A stretch of DNA of 64,000 bases from Variovorax paradoxus (lineage in GTDB: Bacteria; Pseudomonadota; Gammaproteobacteria; Burkholderiales; Burkholderiaceae_C), in contig NZ_JAUSXG010000001.1 of NCBI RefSeq assembly GCF_030815855.1, positions 186,001 to 250,000 of the forward strand, given 5' to 3'. Both the position numbers and the translations under genes were made by a program. Below, one piece after another: positions 1-9,551 of this stretch. The notes under the pieces were generated by a model. The model was not told the DNA's origin. It was given only the letters and a program-made list of their open reading frames with translations, and did no database searches. Position 1 is the stretch's first letter. Each line of letters opens with the position of its first letter.

Positions 1-2631
1 GACCCCCGAGGCAACGTCCTCACGGCCACCAACGCCCTCGGGCACGTCACCAGCTACACCTACGACGAGGCCAACCGCGTCGCGAGCTCAACGGGCCCCA
101 ACGGCCTGGCCACCAGCTACACCTACGACCCACGCGACCGCCTGCTGACCCAGACCGTCGGCGGTCAGACCACGGTCCTAACCTACAAGCCCTACGGCAG
201 CGTTGAATCGATCACGCTGCCCACCGGCTTGGTCCTCACCTACAGCTACGACGCCGCCCACCGCCTCACCGGCTGGAGCAACAACCGCGGCGAGAGCGGG
301 CTCTACACCCTGGACGGCATGGGCAACCGCACCGCCGAGCAGATCAAGGACAGCGCCGGCAATGTCGCCTGGAACGCCGTTCGCACCATCAACAACATCA
401 ACCGGCCAACTGCCAGAACCGAAGGCCCCAACCAGAGCGGCTATTTCAGCTACGACACCAACGGCGAACTCATACGCGCGACCAACGGTCTCAACCAGAG
501 CACGCAGTATGGGTTGGACGGCCTGCGCAGGATCAAATCCATCACCAACGCTGCGGGCGCTGCCGCCACCCTTCAGTACAACGCCCTCGATGCCGTCACC
601 GAAGCCAAGGACTTCAAGGGCGTGGCCACCACCTACGCGCGCGACGCCCAAGGCAACGCCACGGCCGAGAGCAGCGCCGACACCGGCGGCGCCAGCACCC
701 AGTACGACGCCCTGGGCCTGCCCAACCAGATCACCGACGCCCTCGGCCAGGCCACCACCATCACCCGCGATGCCCTGGGCCGTCCCACCAACTTGGTCTT
801 CGCCGACGGCAAGACCACCACCCTGCGCTACGACCTGAGCGCGAACAGCAAGGGCTACCTCTCCGAGATCGTCGATCGCAGCGGCACCACCGAGTACACG
901 CGAGACACCTTCGGCCGGGTCACCCTCAAGAAGCAGACCCTGGCCAACGGCAGCGTGCAGCAGGTCAGCTACAGCTACAACCCGAACGGCACCCTGGCGA
1001 GCATCGGCTACCCGAACAATGGCGGGCTGCTCACCCACAGCTACGACGCCACCGGCCGCCTCACGGGCCTGAGCCTGAACGGCAATCCGCTGGTCACCGG
1101 CATCGCCTGGAATCCGCTGGGACAGCCCACCGTGTGGACCTGGGCCTTTGCTTCCCCCAGTCTCGCAGCCAGCCGCAGCTACGACACCGCGGGCCGCATG
1201 ACCAGCACGGAGTTCAGCAGCTACGTCTACGACGCCGCCGGCCGCATCACCAGCCTGACGCAGACCCTCTACGCGCCGGGCGACACGGACCCCACCCACA
1301 GCACCATCGGCGCCGTTGCCATCACCTGGATCGTGGGCTACAACACTGTGGGCCGCATCACCGGCTTCAACGCCACCGGCAGCACCGCCGGCTTCGGCTA
1401 CGACGCCAACGGCAACCGAAGCAGTAGCACGCGGGTGCTCAACGGCCAGAGCACCAGCCGTACCTACACCGTGGGCGCTGCGAGCAACCGGCTCACGGGC
1501 TTCTCCCAGATCATGAGCGGCTCTAGCAGCACCAGCGTCACCTACGGCTACAACGCCAACGGCGACCTCGTGAGCGACGGCCTCAGGAGCTACACCTACG
1601 ACGCCGAGGGCCGCCTGGTGGCTTCCACCACCGGCGCCACCGACGTGAGCCCGACCACGCGCTACGCGCACAACGCACTGGGCCAGCGCGTCTTCAAGAC
1701 CGAGCCGCTGTACCCACCGGGCCCCGGCGATGAAGCCGACCCGGGCTTCATGCAGAGCCTGATCGCGTTCTTCACCAGATTGTGGAGCCCGGCAACCAAC
1801 CAAGCCGAGCAGCTGGGCTATGCGTACGTCTACGACGAGAACGGCACGCTGATCTCGGAGGCCGGCAGCGGCGGGGCCAACAGTGCGGGGCAGGTCAGCT
1901 ACATCTACCTGCCGACGGTGACCGGGCCGATGCCGATCGCAGCGGTGATCAACGGCGACATCTATGCGGTGCACAGCGACCACCTGAACACGCCGCGCAA
2001 GCTCAGCAATGCGGACGGCCAGCCTGTCTGGCAGTGGAGCTACAGCGCGTTCGGGGAGGACAAGCCGACGATTGCGAAGAACCGGTTCGCGAACCTGGAG
2101 ACCACACCGAACCCGGGCACAACGAACATCTCCGAGGTGAAGTTCAACCTGAGGTATCCGGGGCAGTATGCGGATGAAGAGTCGGGACTCTTCTACAACT
2201 ACTTCAGGAGCTATGACGCGAGGACGGGGCGGTACAGCCAGCCGGATCCGATCGGGCTGGATGGCGGGTGGAATCGGTTTGGGTATGTCTCAGGGAATCC
2301 CTTGACGTACGTTGATTCGAAGGGTTTACTTGCAGCCCTTCCTGCATCCCGTAGTTCGGCGCCTGGCGGCATCCCTTGGCCCAGTACGGCGCCGCATACC
2401 GATGCGGTCCCCGGTTCGCGGCCTGATGCCATCGACCGTCTGTTCCCACCTGAACCCTCAGGTTCTAACGAAAACCAGCTTTGCTTCAATGACTGCACTG
2501 CTGAGCGTGCCGGCTGCACAGCCATGTGCACGAGAGCACGAACTGACCCGAATCTCCCGACAGTTTTCGGTGGATCTTTCGGGACCTGTATGCGCAGTTG
2601 TATGCCCGCTCGATGTGGAGGTTTTGGATGA
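1..2631 (+). CDS. RHS repeat polymorphic toxin, 5' truncated by window edge (RHS1)
   Basis: The reading frame is open from base 1, so the N-terminus lies upstream. The visible part is made of YD/RHS repeats (many 'YxYDxxGRL' units), followed by the RHS core hallmark 'YAVHSDHLNTPRKL' and the end-of-core motif 'GRYSQPDPIGLDGG'. RHS proteins form a hollow shell around a variable C-terminal toxin that is cut free after the core. Here the tip is about 130 residues after 'PDPIGL'. It is proline-rich and then cysteine-rich, with seven Cys including three C-x3-C pairs (CFNDC, CTAMC, CMRSC). I do not recognise its activity. The core from about 570 to 2285 is almost identical to the two other RHS genes here. 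The stop overlaps the next gene's ATG, which suggests translational coupling to an immunity gene. Confidence 0.93.
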   Translation, partial: DPRGNVLTATNALGHVTSYTYDEANRVASSTGPNGLATSYTYDPRDRLLTQTVGGQTTVLTYKPYGSVESITLPTGLVLTYSYDAAHRLTGWSNNRGESGLYTLDGMGNRTAEQIKDSAGNVAWNAVRTINNINRPTARTEGPNQSGYFSYDTNGELIRATNGLNQSTQYGLDGLRRIKSITNAAGAAATLQYNALDAVTEAKDFKGVATTYARDAQGNATAESSADTGGASTQYDALGLPNQITDALGQATTITRDALGRPTNLVFADGKTTTLRYDLSANSKGYLSEIVDRSGTTEYTRDTFGRVTLKKQTLANGSVQQVSYSYNPNGTLASIGYPNNGGLLTHSYDATGRLTGLSLNGNPLVTGIAWNPLGQPTVWTWAFASPSLAASRSYDTAGRMTSTEFSSYVYDAAGRITSLTQTLYAPGDTDPTHSTIGAVAITWIVGYNTVGRITGFNATGSTAGFGYDANGNRSSSTRVLNGQSTSRTYTVGAASNRLTGFSQIMSGSSSTSVTYGYNANGDLVSDGLRSYTYDAEGRLVASTTGATDVSPTTRYAHNALGQRVFKTEPLYPPGPGDEADPGFMQSLIAFFTRLWSPATNQAEQLGYAYVYDENGTLISEAGSGGANSAGQVSYIYLPTVTGPMPIAAVINGDIYAVHSDHLNTPRKLSNADGQPVWQWSYSAFGEDKPTIAKNRFANLETTPNPGTTNISEVKFNLRYPGQYADEESGLFYNYFRSYDARTGRYSQPDPIGLDGGWNRFGYVSGNPLTYVDSKGLLAALPASRSSAPGGIPWPSTAPHTDAVPGSRPDAIDRLFPPEPSGSNENQLCFNDCTAERAGCTAMCTRARTDPNLPTVFGGSFGTCMRSCMPARCGGFG
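570..2285 (+). repeat. RHS core repeat, copy in RHS1
   Basis: About 1.7 kb of RHS core DNA that is nearly identical, in the same orientation, to 5733-7440 (RHS2), and inverted to 15785-17490 (RHS3). Confidence 0.9.
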
Positions 2632-3131
2632 CTAAAGACGTAGGACTACACAAAGCACTGGAACAGCTGGAGCGTAGCGTCCGAAAGCTCGATGTAGTGC
2701 AAGCCATTGCAATCATCGAAAACGAGATTGCTCAGGCCGCCCCTGAATACGTGCCTCATTTCGAGGTGGAAAAAGCCCGGCTCTTGTATGAAGCGGGGCA
2801 AATCGATGAGGCGGCGCAGGTGTTGCGACGCACGGCTGTCCATAATGATGGCATTGATAGCGTGCATTTTTTTGCAGGCCAGTACATGCTGGAACTAGGC
2901 CTTCACCAGCAGGCAATCCAGCACTTAACCCGATGCGTGGAGATTTGCGAGTCTTCGCATGAGCACTGGTACCTCGATTCCGCGTATCTCTTGAGAGCGT
3001 ATTGCGCGGCCCACGTTGGTAATAGAGAGCTAGCGCGGCGCGATTTGGCTCATCTTGGCGACGATGCAGACATGTCTTGGCTGGCTGTGGATCCCCCCGT
3101 TTCGAAGGCCGCTGTTAGCTCCATGCTCTGA
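2628..3131 (+). CDS. Small helical (TPR-like) protein, candidate immunity protein of RHS1
   Basis: 167 aa if started at the ATG that overlaps the RHS1 stop (ATGA). An in-frame start 30 bases upstream exists but would lie wholly inside RHS1. The protein is acidic and predicted helical, with a TPR-like pattern in the middle ('KARLLYEAGQIDEAAQVLRR', then 'YMLELGLHQQAIQHLTRCVE'). There is no signal peptide, so it should be cytoplasmic. A short gene coupled directly to the 3' end of an RHS toxin is normally its immunity protein, and that is the inference here. The codon usage is less GC-rich than the RHS core, as is usual for toxin tips and immunity genes. No named immunity family is recognised. 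Confidence 0.7.
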   Translation: MTKDVGLHKALEQLERSVRKLDVVQAIAIIENEIAQAAPEYVPHFEVEKARLLYEAGQIDEAAQVLRRTAVHNDGIDSVHFFAGQYMLELGLHQQAIQHLTRCVEICESSHEHWYLDSAYLLRAYCAAHVGNRELARRDLAHLGDDADMSWLAVDPPVSKAAVSSML

Positions 3132-3417
3132 GTTCCAGAAGTTCAACTCGGATCACTTCGACGTACAGGAACGCGATACAACATCGCGAATGTGTCGACT
3201 GCATGCGTAAGCAGCCGAACCGTTTAGCGATTACGTAGTTTTTTTAAGCGACGCCAAGACCGATCAAAATATTAGCGTTCATTTGCCGGTGAGCTGGACT
3301 TGCACGGGAGGAGGATGCGAACGATTCGGCCTCAGGCCGGTTTGTGTTGACCCAACACCGTTGTAACAGGTAGATTCACTCCCAAATCAACACGCCTTCG
3401 CGCGGTGGGGGGAAGCT
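3132..3417. other. Intergenic region upstream of RHS2
   Basis: 286 bases with no convincing coding sequence and lower GC than the RHS cores. It presumably carries the RHS2 promoter; a G-rich stretch just before the ATG at 3418 could serve as ribosome binding site. I see no insertion sequence ends or obvious operator. Confidence 0.5.
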
Positions 3418-6400
3418 ATGGCTGAGTGGTCAGTGTGTGCGCTTGCTCGGAGATGTCAGACCGCGGCGAGGCATGCTTTGCGTCTGATCGCATGCGCACT
3501 GCTGACGGTTGCTGCGCAATCGTATGCAGCGGTGCCGATGCTTTCAGGCTGGTACGCGGAGGACGTTCGGCCTCGCAAAATGGAGGCGACCTATCAGGAA
3601 GCTTGCGATGGCGCCCTTGAGTTGGCGCGGTCAACCTATGCATCCTGGGGACCGGTAGAACTTCAAATCATTTTCTACGGCGCTGACCCCGAAGCCAAAA
3701 CGGCCGTGCTATGCCGAACGCATGTTGTAGGATTGAACATATACCCCGACTACGTCGCTTGGCACGCGAACTACTGTCCCGGGAATAGCACAAGCACGTC
3801 GGCCGGAGATAGTTGCCAGTGCACCTTTCCCTTCCAGCAAGACGGAACCAACACCTCCTGCAAAGCAGCTACCCCGCAACCGCCTGCCAACATGTGCATG
3901 GCAGGTGTAGCGGCAGGCAAGCCCATCTTTCCCGCGACCGGTGAGGAATCCTTGACTGAGGCCGACTTGACGATCAACGGCCCCGCGTCGCTTTCATTTA
4001 CTCGTATTTATCGAAGTAGCTGGGCCGGCGACGCTTCACGAGTTTCCAGCAGCATGGGGCAGGCCTGGACCCACAACTACAACACTGTACTCAAGGCATC
4101 ACCGACGACCGGTCCGCTCGGCGTGGATATCGCCCTGCCAGAAGGGTACGTCCGCAGTTTCTCCTTGATCAGCGGAACGTCGAACTGGTCTCCGGGCAAC
4201 AGTGCCGACACCTTGACTCAAACGGGCGGCGGCTGGAGTTGGCATCGGGCTGACGATGACAGCACTTACAACTTCGACGGTACCGGCGCCCTACAAACCT
4301 TGGTGCAGCGTAACGGTCGGACTATCAGCTATACCTACAACGGATCCGGTCAAGTTGCCACCGTCTCCAACACGTTCGGTCGCAGTCTGGCGTTCGCTTA
4401 TAGCGAGGGCAAACTCGCGACGGTCACCACCTCTGAGGGTCGCGCGGTGGCTTACACCTACGACGGATTGGGACGCTTGTTCACTGCCATCTACCCGGAT
4501 GGTAGGAACAGGACGTATCTCTATGAAGATGCCGCCTTCCCTTGGGCGCTGACCGGTATCTTGGATGAAGCCGGGCAGCGATATGCAACCATCGCGTATG
4601 ACAGCAGCGGACGCGCCGTCAATACGCAACTCGCGGGAGGGGCTGATCAGTATCAGGTGAGTTATTCGTCACCGGGCTACGCCACAGTTGTCGACCCCCT
4701 CGGTATCAGCCGCAACTACGGCTACAGCGCCACGCAGGGCAGGCTGGCCGTAATCAGCAGCTCAGCGCTTTCGGGTGAAAGCGGTTCCGATGCGCGCTCG
4801 CGCACACAGGATGCCAATGGTCTGATCACCAAAGAAACCGACTTCAACTATGTGAACACGACCACGACTTGGGACGTGGTCCGGCGCCTGCCAACTTCTG
4901 TCACACGTATTGCGGACACGCCGAATGCCCAAACGGTCACCACGCAGTGGCACGCAACTTTTGCATTGCCAATGCTCGTGTCGGAGGCCGGGCGCACCAC
5001 GGCCTACACCTATGACACCTTGGGCAACGTCCTCTCACGCGTCGTCACCGACACCAGCGCCTCACCCAATACGGTGAAAACGTGGCAATGGACGTACACG
5101 CCGCAGAGCTTGGTCGCCTCCGAAACCGAGCCCAATGGCGCTGTCACGAGCTATAGCTATGACACCCTTGGCAACGTCATTCAGTCGACCAACGCGCTGG
5201 GCCACGTCACTCAGTACGGCTACGACAGTGCCAGCCGCTTGGTGAGCGCCACCGCGCCCAACGGCGTGGTCACGGCTTACACCTATGACGCTCGTGACCG
5301 ACTCCTGACGCAGACCGTGGGCGGCCAGACCACGACCATGACCTACAAGCCGACAGGTCTCCTCGAAACGGCCTCGTTCCCCAATGGCTTTGCCCTGACC
5401 TACACCTACGACGCGGCACATCGGCTTACTGGCTGGAACAACAATCGCGGCGAAAGTGCCAGTTACACCCTTGACGGCATGGGCAATCGCACAAGCGAAC
5501 AAATCAGCAGGGGGGGCAGCACCGTGGCATGGCAGGTTGTGCGCACGATCAACAGCATCAACCGCCTCGACACTGAGACGGTGGGGGCGAATCAAAGCGT
5601 CAATTTGATGTACGACGCCAACGGGAACCTCACGCGTAGACGAAATGGTTTGAACCAAGACACCAACTATGGTCGAGACGGCCTGGGCCGGCTTGTGAGT
5701 GTCCTCAATCCAAACTCCAACGTCTTCGCCACCCTCAAGTACAACGCCCTGGACGCCGTCACCGAAGCCAAGGACTTCAAGGGCGTGGCCACCACCTACG
5801 CGCGCGATGCCCAAGGCAACGCCACGGCCGAGAGCAGCGCCGACACCGGCGGCGCCAGCACCCAGTACGACGCCCTGGGCCTGCCCAACCAGATCACCGA
5901 CGCCCTCGGCCAGGCCACCACCATCACCCGCGATGCCCTGGGCCGTCCCACCAACTTGGTCTTCGCCGACGGCAAGACCACCACCCTGCGCTACGACCTG
6001 AGCGCGAACAGCAAGGGCTACCTCTCCGAGATCGTCGATCGCAGCGGCACCACCGAGTACACGCGAGACGGCTTCGGCCGCGTGACCCTCAAGAAGCAGA
6101 CCCTCGCGAACGGCAGCGTGCAGCAGGTCAGCTACAGCTACAACCCGAACGGCACCCTGGCGAGCATCGGCTACCCGAACAACGGCGGCCTGCTCACCCA
6201 CAGCTACGACGCCACCGGCCGCCTCACGGCCCTGAGCCTGAACGGCAACCCGCTGGTCACCGGCATCGCCTGGAACCCGCTGGGCCAGCCCACCGCCTGG
6301 ACCTGGGCCTTCGCGAGCCCGAGCCTGGCGGCCAGCCGCAGCTACGACACCGCGGGCCGGATGACCGCCACCGAGTTCAGCAGCTATGTCTACGACGCCG

Positions 6401-7929
6401 CAGGCCGCATCACCAGCCTGACGCAGACCCTCTACGCACCCGGCGACACCGACCCCACCCACAGCACCATCGGCGCCAGCGACATCACCTGGACCGTGGG
6501 CTACAACGCCGTGGGCCGCATCACCGGCTTCAACGCCACCGGCAGCACCGCCGGCTTCGGCTACGACGCCAACGGCAACCGATCGAGCAGCACCCGGGTG
6601 CTCGGAACCCAAAGCACCAGCCGCAGCTACACCGTGGGCGCCACCAGCAACCAGCTCACCGGCTTCACCCAGAGCATCAACGGCGCCAGCAGCACCAGCG
6701 TCACCTACGGCTACAACGCCAACGGCGACCTCGTGAGCGACGGCCTCAGGAGCTACACCTACGACGCCGAGGGGCGCCTGGCCGCGGCCACCACCGGCGC
6801 CACCGACGTGAGCCCGACCACGCGCTACGCGCACAACGCGCTGGGGCAGCGGGTGTTCAAGACCGAGCCGCTGTACCCGCCGGGCCAAGGAGATGAAGCC
6901 GACCCGGGCTTCATGCAGAGCCTGATCGCGTTCTTCACGAAGCTGTGGAACCCGACAGCCAACCAGGCCGAGCAGCTGGGCTATGCCTATGTCTACGACG
7001 AGAACGGCACCCTGATCTCGGAGGCGGGCAGCGGGGGCGCGAACAGCGCGGGCCAGGCCAGCTACATCTACCTGCCCACGGCGAACGGGCCGATGCCGGT
7101 GGCGGCGGTGATCAACGGCGCCACCTATGCGGTGCACAGCGATCACCTGAACACGCCACGCAAGCTCACGAACTCAGACGGGCAGGCGGTCTGGCAGTGG
7201 AGCTACAGCGCGTTCGGAGAGGACAAGCCGACGATTGCGAAGAACCGGTTTGCCAACCTCGACATCACACCCAACCCGGGCACCACGAGCCTCTCGGAGG
7301 TGAAGTTCAACCTGCGCTATCCGGGGCAGTATGCGGACGAGGAGAGTGGGCTGTTCTACAACTACTTCAGGAGCTATGACGCGAGGACGGGGCGGTACAG
7401 CCAGCCGGATCCGATCGGGCTCGGTGGAGGGTGGAATCGGTTCGGGTATGTTGAAGGCAATGCCCTCAATAACTTTGATCCGTTCGGTCTGGCAGTGATT
7501 TCGCTGCCAGGAGAGACGTTCGCTGAGAAGATGGCATCAGTCCGCAAGTACAAAGACCTCATCGATGCGAATAACGCAATGAGGGAAAAACTCGCGAAGA
7601 CTTGCCCCAATTTACTGGAAAAGTTTGATCGCTGGCGCGTCTACATCGATCCCAACATAGAGGATCCACTGCGGCGCTCCAGGGGCACGTATGCCCTTGG
7701 AACTCATGGCACCCAATCAACGCAATTCAACAAGAGCTTCTTCAACATCGGCCGTGACATCAATCCTTCTCAAGGCAATGTCTTTGCACATGAGTTCCGT
7801 CACATGATGGGTCAAAATTTCCGACTATCTCGCCGGGGCGATGAAGTTCGACCATCGTCCACAGTGCCGGCCGAGATCGATGCGGATAAGTGGGCTGAAC
7901 AATTTTGGAGAGGGGAATGTGAATGTTGA
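3418..7929 (+). CDS. RHS repeat polymorphic toxin with metalloprotease-like tip (RHS2)
   Basis: 1503 aa, apparently complete. Residues 1-38 are a Sec-type signal ('LIACALLTVAAQSYA'). Residues about 60-165 form a cysteine-rich segment. A DUF6531-type module follows ('PIFPATGEES', 'SLSFTRIYRSSW'), then long YD/RHS repeats to about residue 1320, and the core end 'GRYSQPDPIGLGGG'. The remaining ~165 residues form the tip. It contains HEFRH at residues 1458-1462 (bases 7789-7803), followed about 25 residues later by 'AEIDADKWAEQF'. That matches the HExxH plus distal Glu of gluzincin metallopeptidases, so I infer a zinc-protease toxin. The signal peptide and the absence of PAAR/VgrG argue for Sec export rather than T6SS loading. 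The stop overlaps the next gene by 7 bases. Confidence 0.93.
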   Translation: MAEWSVCALARRCQTAARHALRLIACALLTVAAQSYAAVPMLSGWYAEDVRPRKMEATYQEACDGALELARSTYASWGPVELQIIFYGADPEAKTAVLCRTHVVGLNIYPDYVAWHANYCPGNSTSTSAGDSCQCTFPFQQDGTNTSCKAATPQPPANMCMAGVAAGKPIFPATGEESLTEADLTINGPASLSFTRIYRSSWAGDASRVSSSMGQAWTHNYNTVLKASPTTGPLGVDIALPEGYVRSFSLISGTSNWSPGNSADTLTQTGGGWSWHRADDDSTYNFDGTGALQTLVQRNGRTISYTYNGSGQVATVSNTFGRSLAFAYSEGKLATVTTSEGRAVAYTYDGLGRLFTAIYPDGRNRTYLYEDAAFPWALTGILDEAGQRYATIAYDSSGRAVNTQLAGGADQYQVSYSSPGYATVVDPLGISRNYGYSATQGRLAVISSSALSGESGSDARSRTQDANGLITKETDFNYVNTTTTWDVVRRLPTSVTRIADTPNAQTVTTQWHATFALPMLVSEAGRTTAYTYDTLGNVLSRVVTDTSASPNTVKTWQWTYTPQSLVASETEPNGAVTSYSYDTLGNVIQSTNALGHVTQYGYDSASRLVSATAPNGVVTAYTYDARDRLLTQTVGGQTTTMTYKPTGLLETASFPNGFALTYTYDAAHRLTGWNNNRGESASYTLDGMGNRTSEQISRGGSTVAWQVVRTINSINRLDTETVGANQSVNLMYDANGNLTRRRNGLNQDTNYGRDGLGRLVSVLNPNSNVFATLKYNALDAVTEAKDFKGVATTYARDAQGNATAESSADTGGASTQYDALGLPNQITDALGQATTITRDALGRPTNLVFADGKTTTLRYDLSANSKGYLSEIVDRSGTTEYTRDGFGRVTLKKQTLANGSVQQVSYSYNPNGTLASIGYPNNGGLLTHSYDATGRLTALSLNGNPLVTGIAWNPLGQPTAWTWAFASPSLAASRSYDTAGRMTATEFSSYVYDAAGRITSLTQTLYAPGDTDPTHSTIGASDITWTVGYNAVGRITGFNATGSTAGFGYDANGNRSSSTRVLGTQSTSRSYTVGATSNQLTGFTQSINGASSTSVTYGYNANGDLVSDGLRSYTYDAEGRLAAATTGATDVSPTTRYAHNALGQRVFKTEPLYPPGQGDEADPGFMQSLIAFFTKLWNPTANQAEQLGYAYVYDENGTLISEAGSGGANSAGQASYIYLPTANGPMPVAAVINGATYAVHSDHLNTPRKLTNSDGQAVWQWSYSAFGEDKPTIAKNRFANLDITPNPGTTSLSEVKFNLRYPGQYADEESGLFYNYFRSYDARTGRYSQPDPIGLGGGWNRFGYVEGNALNNFDPFGLAVISLPGETFAEKMASVRKYKDLIDANNAMREKLAKTCPNLLEKFDRWRVYIDPNIEDPLRRSRGTYALGTHGTQSTQFNKSFFNIGRDINPSQGNVFAHEFRHMMGQNFRLSRRGDEVRPSSTVPAEIDADKWAEQFWRGECEC
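5733..7440 (+). repeat. RHS core repeat, copy in RHS2
   Basis: Direct repeat with RHS1 and inverted repeat with RHS3; differences are scattered and block-like. Confidence 0.9.
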
Positions 7930-8471
7930 AAACTCGCAGATATGTTTTTTTTATTCTTGGGTTGTTAGCTCAGTCTGCTTGGGCTGAATCGTTCGAATAC
8001 AGCAGCCTCTTAACACAAAGACCTATCATCACCATTCAAACAGATCCGCCTCTTGTCGCTTCTGGAGACCGTGCTGTTGAGGCGAGATTCTGCAATGAAC
8101 AACAATTTCACTGTGTCAGAAGCGATTGGTTTAATTTCTCAATTCCCAAGCATCGATCTGCAAATCAAGCTGAATGGAATTACGGCGGATTTGTTTATAG
8201 GCTCGTAGATGCTTCGCCAATTAGAGCGCTTGGCGTATGCCTGGAGGCAAGCAAAATAGTTAGCCTTCAAAATGACAGGGAGGTTCAGTTCTTTTTCTCA
8301 GATTCACATGGGTTGCTTGGATTCTCGATTCCGATTGAGGGGACTTCGGCGGCGTATGTGTCAGAACGGGAATTTGGCTTTGGGTCAACAAAATCGGACA
8401 AAGCGAAAGCTGCATTAACAAAAAAGCCGGGTGGTCCTCCAAATCATAAACTGCCTTCGGCATGCACTTAG
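7923..8471 (+). CDS. Exported small protein, candidate periplasmic immunity protein of RHS2
   Basis: 182 aa; the ATG at 7923 lies inside the end of RHS2, so the two are translationally coupled. Residues 1-21 form a clear signal peptide ('FFILGLLAQSAWA'). The mature part is beta-rich with three Cys and no known domain that I can name. A secreted partner fits a toxin that acts in the periplasm or at the cell surface, as expected for a protease tip on a Sec-exported RHS. The base composition is markedly AT-richer than the RHS core, a sign of separate origin of the tip/immunity cassette. The immunity role is an inference from position. Confidence 0.75.
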   Translation: MLKTRRYVFFILGLLAQSAWAESFEYSSLLTQRPIITIQTDPPLVASGDRAVEARFCNEQQFHCVRSDWFNFSIPKHRSANQAEWNYGGFVYRLVDASPIRALGVCLEASKIVSLQNDREVQFFFSDSHGLLGFSIPIEGTSAAYVSEREFGFGSTKSDKAKAALTKKPGGPPNHKLPSACT

Positions 8472-8569
8472 GTGTGAAAATTTCGCGTTGATGCATTCAT
8501 CCGGCCGAGATGCGAACTGATTCCAGCTATCAACGGTGGATCGTCTCCAGATGCCGTTCGATCTCATCT

Positions 8570-8918
8570 GAAGTTGCGGCTCAGCATCTCGCGCGGGCCA
8601 TACCTTCGCGGTTCGTCGCCAAGAGCGGTCCGGCTAATCGGCTCGGCAAGCTGTTTGTGGACTACCTGCGCAACGGGCACGGCGCGACCACCGCGGCTCC
8701 GTTCTCTGCGCGCGCCCGGCCGGGCCTCGGCGTTTCCGCCTGTCAGCTGGGACGACGTTGCCGCGCTGAAACGCGGTGCGCAATGGACGATCGCCACTGC
8801 GCGCGAGCATCTGTCATTTCAGACCAGTGACCCGTGGGAAACCTACTGGAAAGCCAGGCAGACGCTCGGCAGGGGCGGGCCGATGAAGGTGCTTGGGTTC
8901 AGGAAAAAGAAGGGGTGA
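8570..8918 (+). pseudogene. ligD: 3' remnant of ATP-dependent DNA ligase D (ligD), frameshifted
   Basis: Two overlapping frames together spell the end of a LigD polymerase/primase domain. The first reads 'GKLFVDYLRNGHGATTAAPF' and 'SARARPGLGVS'; after a frameshift near 8745 the second reads 'PVSWDDVAALKRGAQWTI' and 'SDPWETYWKARQTL'. In intact LigD this is the C-terminal part of the NHEJ polymerase module. The ligase and phosphoesterase domains are absent, and no start is present. It is a dead fragment, presumably captured or left behind by rearrangement at the island. Family assignment is confident; exact boundaries are not. Confidence 0.8.
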
Positions 8919-8989
8919 TCATTCGATGAAAGGCGCTTCTCTGAGCGTCGGACTGCGACTTCAGGTCCGATACACGGCTGCGTTGCAAT

Positions 8990-9150
8990 TTAGGCCCGCA
9001 GGACCAGCATCCCGCGTGCATGCCCGCTGGCGAGACGCTCGAGGGCGCCTCGAGCGTCTTCGAGCGGGTGAATGGTGTCCAGCACCACTTGACGAGGGTT
9101 CCCGTGAATCGCTCGATGACCGCAGGCATCTGCAAGGCGAAGTGCGACAT
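8990..9150 (-). pseudogene. C-terminal remnant of an MDR-family (quinone oxidoreductase-like) dehydrogenase
   Basis: One minus-strand frame (9150 down to about 9085) reads 'FALQMPAVIERFTGTLVK'. The frame below it continues with 'VVLDTIHPLEDARGALERL' and 'ASGHARGMLVLRA' up to a stop at 8990. Together they match the typical end of medium-chain dehydrogenases, where a 'hPLedAxxAhxxLexGxxxGKhVL' pattern closes the catalytic domain. A frameshift joins the two pieces and nothing upstream continues the gene, so it is a fragment. Confidence 0.5.
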
Positions 9151-9473
9151 GAAGGCATCGGGGCAAGTGAGGCGGAATGGCGCTCCTGCCCAACAGGGGC
9201 TTTACGAGTGTTCTGGGCCGGTCCCCGATGGAGGCAGCGACCCGCACGCCGCCCTTGTCGGGTTTGCGCATATCAGGCTTTCGGCTGGTGCTCTCGTGCC
9301 GGCCTGTCGAGCTCCGGCAGACGCACAGCGTGCCGCCGGGTATCTGGGCGATATATCCCAGCCCCGCTGCGCGGCCCGGTGGGCCCTTGCCCTACCCCGG
9401 CGTTCGTCCTTCTCCGTCTCGGCGCCAGCATAGCGCTCGCTAAGGTGGCCATTCCAATGAACAGGAGAATTCC
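9151..9473. other. Non-coding or decayed stretch
   Basis: About 320 bases between the dehydrogenase remnant and the small membrane-protein gene. The open frames here have no recognisable domains and I see no RNA or mobile-element signature. Confidence 0.4.
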
Positions 9474-9551
9474 ATGAAAAGCATCATTCTCTGGCTGTGT
9501 GGCGTACCGATTGGCGTAATCATCCTGCTGAAGGTATTCGGCGTCTTCTGA
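9474..9551 (+). CDS. Very small hydrophobic membrane protein
   Basis: 25 aa. A good Shine-Dalgarno (AGGAGA at 9463-9468) lies just upstream of the ATG. Almost the whole product is one membrane segment: 'IILWLCGVPIGVIILLKVFG'. Tiny single-span proteins of this style are common in Comamonadaceae but I cannot name a family. The coding call rests on the ribosome binding site and the clean hydrophobic sequence. Confidence 0.55.
   Translation: MKSIILWLCGVPIGVIILLKVFGVF

Noticed and set aside
178..1983. Long minus-strand open frames opposite RHS1, RHS2 and RHS3 (up to ~980 codons)
   Set aside because: Their Val/Gly/Ala-rich low-complexity products mirror the third-position GC bias of the RHS cores, lack domains and start signals, and recur opposite every RHS copy.
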